Assembly: GCA_964650885.1 (NCBI GenBank)
Contig: CAZYXG010000001.1
Coordinates: forward strand, 186,001-250,000
Source: JAPLFM01 sp964650885
GTDB taxonomy: Bacteria; Bacteroidota; Ignavibacteria; Kapaibacteriales; UBA2268
Length of the DNA stretch: 64,000 bases
Direction of reading: 5' to 3'
Positions 37,701 through 46,056 of this stretch are shown here, one piece after another (within the stretch, counting starts at the first letter, position 1; each line of letters opens with the position of its first letter). The translations under genes and the position numbers were made by a program. The notes under the pieces were generated by a model. It was not told where the DNA came from and ran no database searches. It saw nothing but the letters and a program-made list of their open reading frames with translations.

Positions 37701-37962
37701 TTTAGTCCTTGCAAAAGGTATTGAATCAAATCATTATGAATTCATTTTGGATTCACCAATTAAACCAAAAGTAAAATCAAATGTGATTGAAGAAGCTTTA
37801 GCTACTATTAATGAAAAATTTTTACATTTGAACTCAAAAGAGATTAGCATCACACCAAATACAAATTGCCAATATTGTGATTACAAATCAATTTGTAGAA
37901 AGAATGAATTTATTGCGGAAGTTGAAGAATTTGAATTCGACGAGAATGAATATATTGTTTAA
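34726..37962 (+). CDS. AddB-like helicase/nuclease with Fe-S-type PD-(D/E)XK domain
   Basis: A 1078-residue protein related to the AddB subunit of the AddAB recombination helicase-nuclease. The N-terminal half is a UvrD-type helicase fold in which the P-loop is degenerate (LIVPTGKLTRHL, residues 45-56, no GKT/S). The C-terminal half carries a nuclease domain with the acid-Tyr-Lys motif IIDYKTK (Asp924, Lys926). Four cysteines bracket it in the AddB/Cas4 iron-sulfur pattern: Cys761, then Cys1048-x2-Cys1051-x5-Cys1057. No AddA gene is in the window. Its stop codon overlaps that of the convergent nucleotidyltransferase gene in a shared TTAA. Confidence 0.8.
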   Translation: MSQIFTNKPEGIATNNNIKDIDSFFNKFIVEDKTTNFYLIVPTGKLTRHLIKYYISLYWKHHKKPTEKPNIFTIQGFANTLFKELNFTAKKNVISDSYQFILFKNVFDKLNEDKYFAKFKSNYEFVHTLYKFIKGLREKSSLSQSQKEHFKIVDKDKFELISDLYFEYDKALSNDYDYSKVLNELSKDINFDKCSNFFQNKELVFIYGFTDFNLPEINFFTKLAEQEIEVSFSLNYNSNNSQLFKNLINISKTLIEHKFKHTNKEDLNLFNSNDIETNLSELNQNLFKKKSNSLTQISKYIKVIEYKNIEEEIEDIVKIVKYLYLKENTPLSDIFIAFRNSDKYSLRLRENFIKNEIPCNVTDRFKLNRSTVVISLLNSLKFYINNYDVKLLLNSLNSNFIKYKGFDKSRVFTEIRHLHKELKISAKSIKKENDLLCSIDKKLNEDPPEFDSVNYFSKKIRYVSSFYKNILELYSEFKLEMTANEFYLAVCNLIDKLGIKSAIFELLKNKSNLTNFEKEFYTNEVEINFRALSAFYSVLSELVDNLRTHNSPETKYETAYLFDMLTVGISEKRYQMQEKQNYGVTITTIEQTRYLPIKVMILCGAGSNDLPLPYSSDKLMGMELIESETKHISNEKIKFLQILNNFTEIEKISEKQIYITYHKHYGKSQVNMSHFVKSLTYNSSQPILYTSNPNQDNKFELNQDLLAWNKFDLTKSINLNNITFNANVNFSFIEPQTDIHYKEKVENHKYSPSSLNKFLECEYRAYLHSIFGLNELNLKNTSKLEKYEIGNLLHFIFNEFYSSLESDSIEINNKTFKPKTIKPEHKEKFLSIAEKYFSFYENDNIEMKYIREELFGTLLHKSIFEQWFNFELENAEQFKPALFEENFGKDNFLTLDNGDFKFNVNLKIDRIDINQETNELRIIDYKTKTDKNLDNKVYINKFKNSKDTFDNKDIQLPIYTLAVNEFFKNSNLKVVNAQFRYIYKNEIIANTDLVLAKGIESNHYEFILDSPIKPKVKSNVIEEALATINEKFLHLNSKEISITPNTNCQYCDYKSICRKNEFIAEVEEFEFDENEYIV

Positions 37963-39398
37963 CCCCTACGTGAGAATTTAATTCCATTTTCATTGAAATC
38001 TTTAATCCATTCATCCTTATTTTCAATAAAGTATTTTTTAGCTTCATCGTATTCATTTTGAATCAAACCATCAAGAATAGCTTCTTCAATTTGGAATTTG
38101 ATATATCCAATTAATTTGGAAGGAGGCAATTGACAAATTTCAATTATTTCCTCACCTCTCACAGGAGATTGAAACTCACGTAATTTATCTCTTTCTTCAA
38201 CATCGAGGATTTTTTGCAAAACTACATCGTAGTTGTTGTAATATTTTTTAGTTAAATTCGGATTTTTTGTAGTTATATCTGCTCTGCAAAGAGTAAAAAG
38301 CTCTTTTACATATCCCTTTGATTGCACAACTAATCTGCGAATAGCTGCATCGCTGACTTCTTCTTCCACAAGCACCATTGGCCGTTGGTGCAATCGAACC
38401 ATAGTTTCAACAAAATCAACATTATCAAGTGGAAATTTCATTCTATAGAATATCTTCTTAATCCATCTGGCACCAATTTCTTCATGTCCATAGAAAGTCC
38501 AACCAATTCCATCTATGTATTTCTTGGTAGCAGGTTTTGCTATATCGTGCATTAAAGCTGCAAATCTAAGCCATAAATTGTCAGTCATTATTGCAATGTT
38601 ATCTACTACTTTTAATGTATGCCAAAAAACATCTTTGTGTTGAAATACCTTAGTTCCCTTTTCTACTATATCTATACCAGCAAGATTATGAACTTCAGGA
38701 AAGAAATGTTTTAAAAGACCAGTTTCAAATAGAATTCCTAAACCAATACTTGGTTTTGGGGAAGCAAGTATTTTTAAGAATTCATCAGTAATTCGTTCTT
38801 GTGAAATTATCTTAATTCTATCTGCAATTGATACAATTGCGTTATAAGCAGCTTGGTCAATAGAAAAGTCGAGTTGTGATGCAAATCTGGCTGCCCTCAT
38901 CATTCGCAATGGGTCGTCACTAAATGTAGCAATTGGGTCAATAGGTGTTGTCAAAACACGATTCTGAATATCGGCTAAACCATTGAATTCATCTTTAACT
39001 TCGCCAAAGCTATTAGAATTGATAGAAGCGGCCAATGAATTAGATTTGAAATCCCTACGAACCAAATCATCGTAAAGAGAACCTATTTCCACAATTGGTT
39101 TGCGTGAATTAGATTTATAAACTTCTTTGCGAGTACCCACAATTTCAATTTTGTGTTCACCAATAGGCACTAAAGCAGTTAAGAACTTTTCGTAAATAAC
39201 TACTTTAGTGTTGAAGTGTTTTGAGAGTTTTTTAGCAAATTCGATTGAATCGCCAACAACGGTAATATCATAATCTGTTCTTTCTCTGCCCAGGAAATGA
39301 TCTCTAACGTAACCACCAACAAGGTATGCTTCAATTCCCCAATTGTCGCATAGCTTTCCAATTTCAATAAGAATAGGTTCGGTGATTGAAATTTGCAT
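37959..39398 (-). CDS. CCA tRNA nucleotidyltransferase / poly(A) polymerase family with HD domain
   Basis: Class II nucleotidyltransferase that adds or repairs the CCA end of tRNA. The head domain contains GGYVRD (28-33) and the metal-binding DYD (42-44); RRDFKSNSLA and RMMRAARFASQL mark the neck/body. An HD domain (His284-Asp285, HDIAKP) adds phosphohydrolase potential. At 479 residues with HD, it is the common Bacteroidota arrangement. Separation into A-adding, CC-adding or full CCA-adding function cannot be made here. Downstream of the transketolase genes with 5 nt spacing, so co-transcribed. Confidence 0.9.
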   Translation of the reverse strand: MQISITEPILIEIGKLCDNWGIEAYLVGGYVRDHFLGRERTDYDITVVGDSIEFAKKLSKHFNTKVVIYEKFLTALVPIGEHKIEIVGTRKEVYKSNSRKPIVEIGSLYDDLVRRDFKSNSLAASINSNSFGEVKDEFNGLADIQNRVLTTPIDPIATFSDDPLRMMRAARFASQLDFSIDQAAYNAIVSIADRIKIISQERITDEFLKILASPKPSIGLGILFETGLLKHFFPEVHNLAGIDIVEKGTKVFQHKDVFWHTLKVVDNIAIMTDNLWLRFAALMHDIAKPATKKYIDGIGWTFYGHEEIGARWIKKIFYRMKFPLDNVDFVETMVRLHQRPMVLVEEEVSDAAIRRLVVQSKGYVKELFTLCRADITTKNPNLTKKYYNNYDVVLQKILDVEERDKLREFQSPVRGEEIIEICQLPPSKLIGYIKFQIEEAILDGLIQNEYDEAKKYFIENKDEWIKDFNENGIKFSRRG

Positions 39399-39403
39399 AG
39401 AAG

Positions 39404-40417
39404 TTACAAACTTTCATTAAATTCTGGAATTTCAGTTAATTTTCTTACGCCCGAAAAACCTTTATCTCTACGTTCCATTGCTTTCAATGCAGAGGCATAG
39501 ATAGCTTTCCAATTCAAACCAAATTTTTCCATCAATTCTTCTGGTTCACCACTGCCACCAAAGGTATCTTTCATACCAACAAATTCCAAAGGAATAGGAT
39601 AATTTTTGCAAACAGCTTCGGAAATCACACCACTTAATCCACCATAAACTTGATGCTCTTCAGCAGTAACGGCAGCACCACATTCCATAGCAGCTTTAAT
39701 AACTGTTTCGTAATCTAATGGTTTGATGGTATGTATATTGATAACTCTTGCATTAATTCCTTTTCTTGCTTTTAGCTCTTTTGCTGCTAAAATTGCTTGC
39801 CATACCATTATACCATTTGCAAATAAAGCCACATCGTTACCTTCTGTAAGCACTTCTGCCTCGCCTAAGACAAATGGTTTATCTTCAGGTATAAATGTTG
39901 GTAAAGGTGATCTACCTATTCTCATAAAAACAGGGCCAGTCATTTCGCCAATTGCAATTGTTGCTTTCTTAGTTTGATTATAATCGCAAGGTACAACTAA
40001 AGTCAGATTAGGTAAAGCTCTTAGAAAAGAAATTTCTTCTAAAGACTGATGTGTCGCTCCATCGGGTCCTACTGTAATTCCAGAATGTCCGCCAACAATT
40101 TTAACATTCACATCATTATAACAAACTGAAACACGTAATTGATCTGCATTTCTAAATGCTGCAAATGCACTATAACTAGAGAAAAATGGTATTTTGCCAC
40201 TTAAAGCAAAACCAACTGCAATAGTAGTAGCATTTTGCTCAGCAACTCCAACTGAAAAAAATCTATCTGGAAATTTGTCTCTAAATAAATTAGTCATAAC
40301 AGAGCCAGTAACATCAGCACCAATAGCAACCACATTTGGATTAGATTCTCCAAGGGCAAGTAGTCCTTCTCCAAAGCCGTGTCTAGTAGGTTTATTACCA
40401 AGTACTTCAAAATTCAT
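39404..40417 (-). CDS. tkt: Transketolase, C-terminal subunit
   Basis: Second half of a split transketolase: the pyrimidine-binding domain (containing AEQNATTIAVGFALSG with the catalytic Glu that activates thiamine diphosphate) and the C-terminal domain (EEHQVYGGLSGVISEA). Residues 1-180 are the Pyr domain and 190-320 the C domain. It follows the N-terminal subunit gene by one nucleotide. Together they form the equivalent of one full transketolase of the pentose phosphate pathway. The last 20 residues (RDKGFSGVRKLTEIPE) are a longer tail than usual. Confidence 0.93.
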   Translation of the reverse strand: MNFEVLGNKPTRHGFGEGLLALGESNPNVVAIGADVTGSVMTNLFRDKFPDRFFSVGVAEQNATTIAVGFALSGKIPFFSSYSAFAAFRNADQLRVSVCYNDVNVKIVGGHSGITVGPDGATHQSLEEISFLRALPNLTLVVPCDYNQTKKATIAIGEMTGPVFMRIGRSPLPTFIPEDKPFVLGEAEVLTEGNDVALFANGIMVWQAILAAKELKARKGINARVINIHTIKPLDYETVIKAAMECGAAVTAEEHQVYGGLSGVISEAVCKNYPIPLEFVGMKDTFGGSGEPEELMEKFGLNWKAIYASALKAMERRDKGFSGVRKLTEIPEFNESL

Positions 40418-40418
40418 A

Positions 40419-41309
40419 TTAATTTCCTTGTTCCATATTCAATTCATTTAATGCAGTAATTGCTTGTTCCATATTTGGTGGATTCCCATGCCATTTATAC
40501 TGATCGTGCATAAATGAAACTCCATTACCCATATATGTTTTAGCAATAATACAAGTTGGTTTTAAGTTGTTATTTCTATTTTCTTTAAATTTATTTAAAG
40601 CAAATGTAATATCTTCGTAGTTATGTCCATCAATTTCAATCACTTCAAAGCCAAAAGCTTTGAATTTATCAGCTATTGGATAAACAGATAAAACATCTTT
40701 GACTCTTCCGTCAATTTGACAATCGTTGTTATCAACAATCCAGCATAGATTCGATACTTTATGAGCTCCAGCGCACATTGCTGCTTCCCAACATGCTCCC
40801 TCTTGCAATTCTCCATCGCCTGTTACACAATATACATCTCTTGAATTTTTATCAAGCATATAATCGCTCATAGCCATTCCAACAGCAATTGAAATACCCT
40901 GTCCTAAAGAACCAGAAGAAGTTTCAATTCCAGGCAAATGAACATCAAGTCCAGGATGTCCTTGCAATCTACTTCCAAATTTTCGCAAAGTCTTTAATTC
41001 ATCGCAAGGGAAATAGCCAGCTCTAGCCAAAATAGAATATTGAACAGGAGCCATGTGTCCTGCACTCAATACAAATCTATCTCTTGTTGCTAAGTTTGGA
41101 TTTTGGCTATCATATTTCATAAAACCACCAAAGAAAAGCACTGTCAATACATCAGTAATTCCAAGAGGTCCACCGCTATGTCCAGATTTTGCTAGTAAAA
41201 GACTTTTAATTATGTCCTTTCTAATTTCTGTTGCTATAGGTATATATTCTTCAAGTTGGCGGGTTTTGTTCTCGAAGGTTAATTGTTCAAAGCTTACTTC
41301 TAGTTCCAT
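40419..41309 (-). CDS. tkt: Transketolase, N-terminal subunit (thiamine-diphosphate-binding)
   Basis: First half of the split transketolase (296 residues). The thiamine-diphosphate PP domain shows AKSGHSGGPLGITDV, QGHPGLDVHLPGIETSSGSLGQG, and the GDGELQEG (with GDG) to NNDCQID metal-binding stretch. It is first in the operon tkt-N, tkt-C, nucleotidyltransferase. The subunits must associate to form an active site, as in other bacteria with split transketolases. Confidence 0.94.
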   Translation of the reverse strand: MELEVSFEQLTFENKTRQLEEYIPIATEIRKDIIKSLLLAKSGHSGGPLGITDVLTVLFFGGFMKYDSQNPNLATRDRFVLSAGHMAPVQYSILARAGYFPCDELKTLRKFGSRLQGHPGLDVHLPGIETSSGSLGQGISIAVGMAMSDYMLDKNSRDVYCVTGDGELQEGACWEAAMCAGAHKVSNLCWIVDNNDCQIDGRVKDVLSVYPIADKFKAFGFEVIEIDGHNYEDITFALNKFKENRNNNLKPTCIIAKTYMGNGVSFMHDQYKWHGNPPNMEQAITALNELNMEQGN

Positions 41310-41339
41310 TTTTTAGAATTTGTGTTTAAATTTGAATTG

Positions 41340-41347
41340 CAAAAGTA
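41340..41347 (-). promoter_or_regulatory. Candidate -7 box for the transketolase operon
   Basis: The minus strand reads TACTTTTG, a match to TAnnTTTG, 31 nt upstream of the start. No -33 partner is convincing. Confidence 0.28.
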
Positions 41348-41470
41348 ACAATTTCATTTAACTACTAATTCACTCTAACAAACATTTTAATTGAAGTTTT
41401 AAACAATTATTCTATTTTTGTTATGAAAGATTTAATTTTGAAAATAATTATTAGTAAAAATAACTTTTAT

Positions 41471-43168
41471 ATGATTTCAAAGCTCACAATTGAGAATTTT
41501 ATTTTGATAGATAAAGCAGAAATTGACTTCAGCGATGGCTTGAATATAATTTCTGGTGAAACTGGTTCTGGTAAATCTATCCTTATTTTGGCTTTGAAAA
41601 TGCTTTTTGGCGAAAGAATTTCCACCGACCAAATTAGAAATAAAGATTTAAAAACTGTTCTCGAAGGTAATTTTAACTTTCGTAATCCTGAAATCAACTC
41701 AATTTTGATTGAAAATGATATTGATGTATTTGAAAACCATCTAATAATTCGTAAAGAACTTACACTTAAAGGGATTAATAGAGTTTTTATAAATGATACA
41801 CCAAGTAACAACAATATACTAAAATTACTCGGTGAACATTTAATTGACTTCCACGGTCAGCACGACAACCAACTTATTTTAAAAAGCGACAATCAATTAC
41901 AATTAGTAGATAACTATCTCAATTTAGTAGATTTACTTAAACAATTCAAAGTGTTATATTTCCTTTATCAGAAAACTCTTTCAGATTATCAACTTTTCAC
42001 TGAAAGTAAAAACAAATATACCTCTGATTTTGAAATTGAAACCAAAGAGCTTGAAGAATTAAGGCAGTTAAACATCAAACAAAACGAAATTGAAGCAATC
42101 AATACAGAGCTTGAGTTACTTGAAAGCTCAGAAATATTGAATTATGAAGTAAATACAATTAACTCACTATTATTTAACAACGACAATTCAGCTTATAACA
42201 ATATTTCTCAAGCACTTAAGCATTTTGGGACAATCATCAAATTCGACAGCAAAATCAAAGGATTTATTGATGAAATTGAGTCTGCCAAGATTGCACTAAA
42301 AGAAACCTTCAAACATTTGAGCGATTTAAAAGAAAATTTTGAGTACAACGAAACCAAGATTGAAGAATTAAAACTGCGTCTTAGGACATTAAAAACTTTT
42401 GAAAAAAGATATGGTAGCCAAGAGCTTATAATTGAGAGAATTAAGTCGCTTGTATCTTCACAATTTGAAGCAGATAATTTTGAAATTACTGAAAACAAAT
42501 TCAAAACAGAATTAGCATATATGAGTTTGCAATTAGTAGATAAGGCAAATTTTCTTCATCAATCAAGAACAAATGCACTAAATTTAATAGAAAATGAAAT
42601 TTCAAGTAGATTGATTAATTTAGGAATAAAAAATCCAATTATAAAAATTAATATTGAACCAATCAAAAAAACTGCAAATTCACTAGATATAAGTTTAGAT
42701 AATAAGAACTACATTTTAAATTCTAGTGGTATGGATAATATAGATTTTTTAATTTCCACAAACAAAGGTATAGCACCAGCAAGTTTGAAAGAAATAGCAT
42801 CTGGCGGAGAAGTATCAAGAGTGATGTTAGCTTTGAAATCTATTTTTGCTAGCAAAGATTCTATTGAAACCTATATTTTTGATGAGATTGACACTGGAAT
42901 AAGTGGCGAAATTGCTAAAAAAGTGGGTATTGAAATGAAGAACTTATCGAAAATAAGGCAATTAATTGTAATTACACATTTACCTCAGATTGCGGCAAAC
43001 TCAAAAAACCATATAAATGTAAGCAAACAAGAAAATGAGAAACATACTGTTTCATCGATAAGAATTCTCAATGAAAATGAAAAATTGCAATCAATAGCAG
43101 CTATGATTAGTGGAAATCAAATTTCGGATTCTGCATTGAAGCTAGCAAAAGAACTTACTCACCAATAG
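41471..43168 (+). CDS. recN: DNA repair protein RecN
   Basis: SMC-like ATPase acting in double-strand-break repair. I use the ATG at 41471 (MISKLTIENF, the family's standard N-terminus); the open frame also has an ATG at 41423, which would add 16 atypical residues. The P-loop GETGSGKS is at 29-36, a long coiled-coil middle at about 155-370, the ABC signature near SGGEVSRVMLA and Walker B IFDEIDTG in the C-terminal part. 565 residues, normal. Its 3' end overlaps the convergent Wzz gene by 14 nt. Confidence 0.93.
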   Translation: MISKLTIENFILIDKAEIDFSDGLNIISGETGSGKSILILALKMLFGERISTDQIRNKDLKTVLEGNFNFRNPEINSILIENDIDVFENHLIIRKELTLKGINRVFINDTPSNNNILKLLGEHLIDFHGQHDNQLILKSDNQLQLVDNYLNLVDLLKQFKVLYFLYQKTLSDYQLFTESKNKYTSDFEIETKELEELRQLNIKQNEIEAINTELELLESSEILNYEVNTINSLLFNNDNSAYNNISQALKHFGTIIKFDSKIKGFIDEIESAKIALKETFKHLSDLKENFEYNETKIEELKLRLRTLKTFEKRYGSQELIIERIKSLVSSQFEADNFEITENKFKTELAYMSLQLVDKANFLHQSRTNALNLIENEISSRLINLGIKNPIIKINIEPIKKTANSLDISLDNKNYILNSSGMDNIDFLISTNKGIAPASLKEIASGGEVSRVMLALKSIFASKDSIETYIFDEIDTGISGEIAKKVGIEMKNLSKIRQLIVITHLPQIAANSKNHINVSKQENEKHTVSSIRILNENEKLQSIAAMISGNQISDSALKLAKELTHQ

Positions 43169-44324
43169 CAATAGCAGCTTTTTTTCTCAACACTATGTAC
43201 TCTTTACCAATAAAGAAAATTGAACTAAAGAAAAAACCTAACAACAACCCAATTGCCATCATAGCTTTTTTACTTGGGGAAATTGCATCATCGGGTGGAG
43301 TAGCAGTATCCAAAACATCTACAATTGGAACATTCTTTTCTTCTTGTATTGCTTCCTGATGTTTTTGGGTTTCCAAATAAAGAACTACTTGCTCTAATAT
43401 TTTTTTGCTTCTATATATATTTGTATATTCTCTTGTAAGTTTTGGAACTTGATTCAATGAAACAGAAAAATCATCATTATCCAAAAATTTGCCTCTCTGA
43501 ACTTCTGAAATTTTAGATTTCAAGAAATCCACTTGTTTTTGAAGTGCTTTTATTATAGAAGAGTTTTTATCGTATTCAAGTTTAGCTAAATTTAATTGAG
43601 TTTCCAATTTAGTTAATTCGCTACTCATATCTATAATTTGAGTAATTGTTGCTTTTGTTTGTTCATCTAAGGAAAGAACATTATTCTTCGATTGGAAATT
43701 TTCCAAATTCTGAGCTGAGGAATCAAGAATTGTATAATACTTATTTAATTCATTTTGAATGTATGATCTTGTATTCTTTGCTGTAACTGAATTTTTCTCT
43801 CTAATAATTTCATCGAGTGATAAAATTGCAAAGTTTGTTAAAAAAGCTGTATAGAATTTAACGGAATCTTTATCTTGTTGACTTGGGAAAGTTTTAGTGT
43901 TTAATTTGAACTCAAATGTAATCATACCCGCTTTATCAACATCTATTTCTATAGACTTTTTGATTAGCATAATTTTCTTTTCTCTACTCAGTTTCTCAGG
44001 AAAAACACCTAATCTATCAGGTATCTTCGTATCAACAATTCTAGCAGCAATTGTTTTACTTCTTAAAATCTGAGAAAATATTACAGATTGACTAGTTTTG
44101 CCCAAAGCCCCAAGTTGAAGTCCAGAAGCAGCACTTTGCAAAAAAGTATTAAAACTCGAATTACCACTTTCTTTAGAAGGGAGAATAGAAGCAGAAGCAC
44201 TGTAAGTTGTTGGAAGATAATAAGTAAATAATGCCAGCAATGTGCCTAACAAAACACTAAACCCAACTATATATTTGAATTTTTTCTTAAATAAATCTAC
44301 GATGTTAATTTCAATATTATTCAT
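43155..44324 (-). CDS. Wzz/chain-length-determinant-like polysaccharide co-polymerase
   Basis: A 389-residue inner-membrane protein with one N-terminal helix (about 16-35), a large periplasmic coiled-coil domain (about 150-290, IQNELNKYYTILDSSAQNLE) and a C-terminal helix (about 352-370) preceded by a Pro-containing stretch (ATPPDDAISPSKK), the Wzz signature. There is no C-terminal tyrosine-kinase domain. It follows the SLBB export protein by two nucleotides and probably helps set chain length or export of a surface polysaccharide. No glycosyltransferase genes are adjacent within the window. Confidence 0.85.
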   Translation of the reverse strand: MNNIEINIVDLFKKKFKYIVGFSVLLGTLLALFTYYLPTTYSASASILPSKESGNSSFNTFLQSAASGLQLGALGKTSQSVIFSQILRSKTIAARIVDTKIPDRLGVFPEKLSREKKIMLIKKSIEIDVDKAGMITFEFKLNTKTFPSQQDKDSVKFYTAFLTNFAILSLDEIIREKNSVTAKNTRSYIQNELNKYYTILDSSAQNLENFQSKNNVLSLDEQTKATITQIIDMSSELTKLETQLNLAKLEYDKNSSIIKALQKQVDFLKSKISEVQRGKFLDNDDFSVSLNQVPKLTREYTNIYRSKKILEQVVLYLETQKHQEAIQEEKNVPIVDVLDTATPPDDAISPSKKAMMAIGLLLGFFFSSIFFIGKEYIVLRKKAAIAIGE

Positions 44325-44326
44325 TA

Positions 44327-45976
44327 CTAGTTTAGCCTACTTATCGTTAACACTACACCTAAAATCGTAAATAATTGTGTAGCAATAGTTAGTGAATCTT
44401 TAAAAACTTCATAGAAAGTAACTTCTGATTTTGGGGGAACTAAAATAGCATCGCCTGGTTCAATCTTATAATTCATATCCTCAGCTAAAAATTGTTCGCC
44501 TCGCTGCTTTGTCAAAATTGTTTCATCAGGGTCAGCTCTAAAGCCAAAACCACCAGCCAAAGTTATATAATCTAAATAATTATAGCTAGTTTCAAATTTA
44601 ACATTTCCAGGATTATTAACACGACCTTGCACATTTATATAATCTTTTTTCTGAGGAACAATTATAGAGTCTTTATTTCTTAAATAGATATTTTCACTAT
44701 TAGATTGGCTTGTCATTAATTTTGTGAAATCAATAGACATTACCCCTCTTTTTTCTCTAATTTTAGCTTGAAAGTATTGCAATTCACTTTTGGACATTTC
44801 CGAAGGATTTAATTTTTCTAATCGTCTTAACTCTTCATCTACTACTTCTAGTTCTTGCTGTCTTACAAAGTTTACTTTATCAATAGCAGCAGTTTCAAGA
44901 AAACCTCCACATTTGATAATTAAATCAAAAACTTTATCATATTTTTCATCAATAGCATACTTACCAGGATATTTTACTTCGCCACTTATAATTACATATT
45001 TGAAATTAGTAATATTCGCAATTTTCTTGACATAAATTCTATCGCCACTATATAACTTAAAATCTTTAGCACCAAGATTACTTACATAATTGGAGCCACC
45101 AAATTCATTCAAGTCCAAAATAGTTCGCTCAAGTGAATTGTTGCTTTTGTTAACCCTTACAAATTCAATAGAATCAAGCAATGATGTATTTAAAAATCCT
45201 TGACTAAAGTTAATCAAGGTAGAAAGAGAGTCCCCTTCCCTAAATTCGTATTCATTTGGCAATGCAATTTCGCCATAGCTAGCTATACTTTGACTTTTGT
45301 TAATCGGATAAACAACAATCTGATCGCCACCTTGCACAAAAGGGTTATAATCTTTGTTTCCTAAATTATAAAATTTTAATAAATCAACTTGGATTTTTTG
45401 TTGAATACCGTTCTCTCCTCGCAAAATAACTATATTTCTAAGAGAGCCATCTTTTTTAAAACCACCAACTTTTTCAATCACTTCTGAAACTCTTTCCGCC
45501 GAAGTGGCATTCACAATATTAGGTCTCTGCACTTGACCGCTAACTATTACCTTAAATTTCTTGATTTTAGATAAAGCTACATAAACTTCATTGGATAGGT
45601 AAGTTTTTTTTACTTTTTCTTTAATTAGAATGTATGCTTCACCTAATGTTTTCTCTTTTAAATTGATAGCACCAATTTTAGGCACAATCAAATTGCCATC
45701 AGGAGTTACTATCCCCTTAAATTCCAAAGAATTAGCACTAAGCAAAGTAATTGTAAATTCATCACCAGGCCCAACAATATAAATAGAAGCGTCAAGTTCT
45801 TTTTCTGTAAGCCCTTGATTATCAATTGAGTTTTGCTTCGCATTGTTAATATTCAAAGTATCCACAGCTCCAACTGTTACACCAGTTATAAGTTTGTAAT
45901 CAACTTGTGAATAAACTTTTGAAGAAAAAGTGAAAATTGTAAAAATTAAGAATGAAATGAAATTATTTTTTAGCAT
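44327..45976 (-). CDS. Polysaccharide export outer-membrane protein with SLBB domains (Wza-like)
   Basis: The frame opens at 46018, but the ATG at 45976 gives a normal signal peptide (MLKNNFISFLIFTIF, cleavage after VYSQ), so I start there. A Poly_export domain (about 75-160, YIVGPGDEFTITLLS) is followed by several SLBB beta-grasp repeats, recognisable by V-x-V-x-G-x-V-x-x-P (VIVSGQVQRPN, VIISGEVKYPGKY, INVQGRVNNPGNV). A C-terminal hydrophobic segment (TIATQLFTILGVVLTI) resembles an anchoring helix of Wza-like porins. Co-transcribed with the Wzz-like gene. Confidence 0.85.
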   Translation of the reverse strand: MLKNNFISFLIFTIFTFSSKVYSQVDYKLITGVTVGAVDTLNINNAKQNSIDNQGLTEKELDASIYIVGPGDEFTITLLSANSLEFKGIVTPDGNLIVPKIGAINLKEKTLGEAYILIKEKVKKTYLSNEVYVALSKIKKFKVIVSGQVQRPNIVNATSAERVSEVIEKVGGFKKDGSLRNIVILRGENGIQQKIQVDLLKFYNLGNKDYNPFVQGGDQIVVYPINKSQSIASYGEIALPNEYEFREGDSLSTLINFSQGFLNTSLLDSIEFVRVNKSNNSLERTILDLNEFGGSNYVSNLGAKDFKLYSGDRIYVKKIANITNFKYVIISGEVKYPGKYAIDEKYDKVFDLIIKCGGFLETAAIDKVNFVRQQELEVVDEELRRLEKLNPSEMSKSELQYFQAKIREKRGVMSIDFTKLMTSQSNSENIYLRNKDSIIVPQKKDYINVQGRVNNPGNVKFETSYNYLDYITLAGGFGFRADPDETILTKQRGEQFLAEDMNYKIEPGDAILVPPKSEVTFYEVFKDSLTIATQLFTILGVVLTISRLN

Positions 45977-46056
45977 TTTTGAAAGAATTGTAAATACATA
46001 AACAGCAATATAAAACAATTGTTTTACTTAATAAAATTTGTTTAAAGAAATTAAAA

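Noticed and set aside
41423..41470. ATG at 41423 as the recN start
   Set aside because: It adds 16 residues not seen in RecN; the family N-terminus begins at MISKLTIENF.
45977..46018. ATG at 46018 as the SLBB protein start
   Set aside because: The signal peptide starts at 45976; the longer form would place a second hydrophobic stretch before it.
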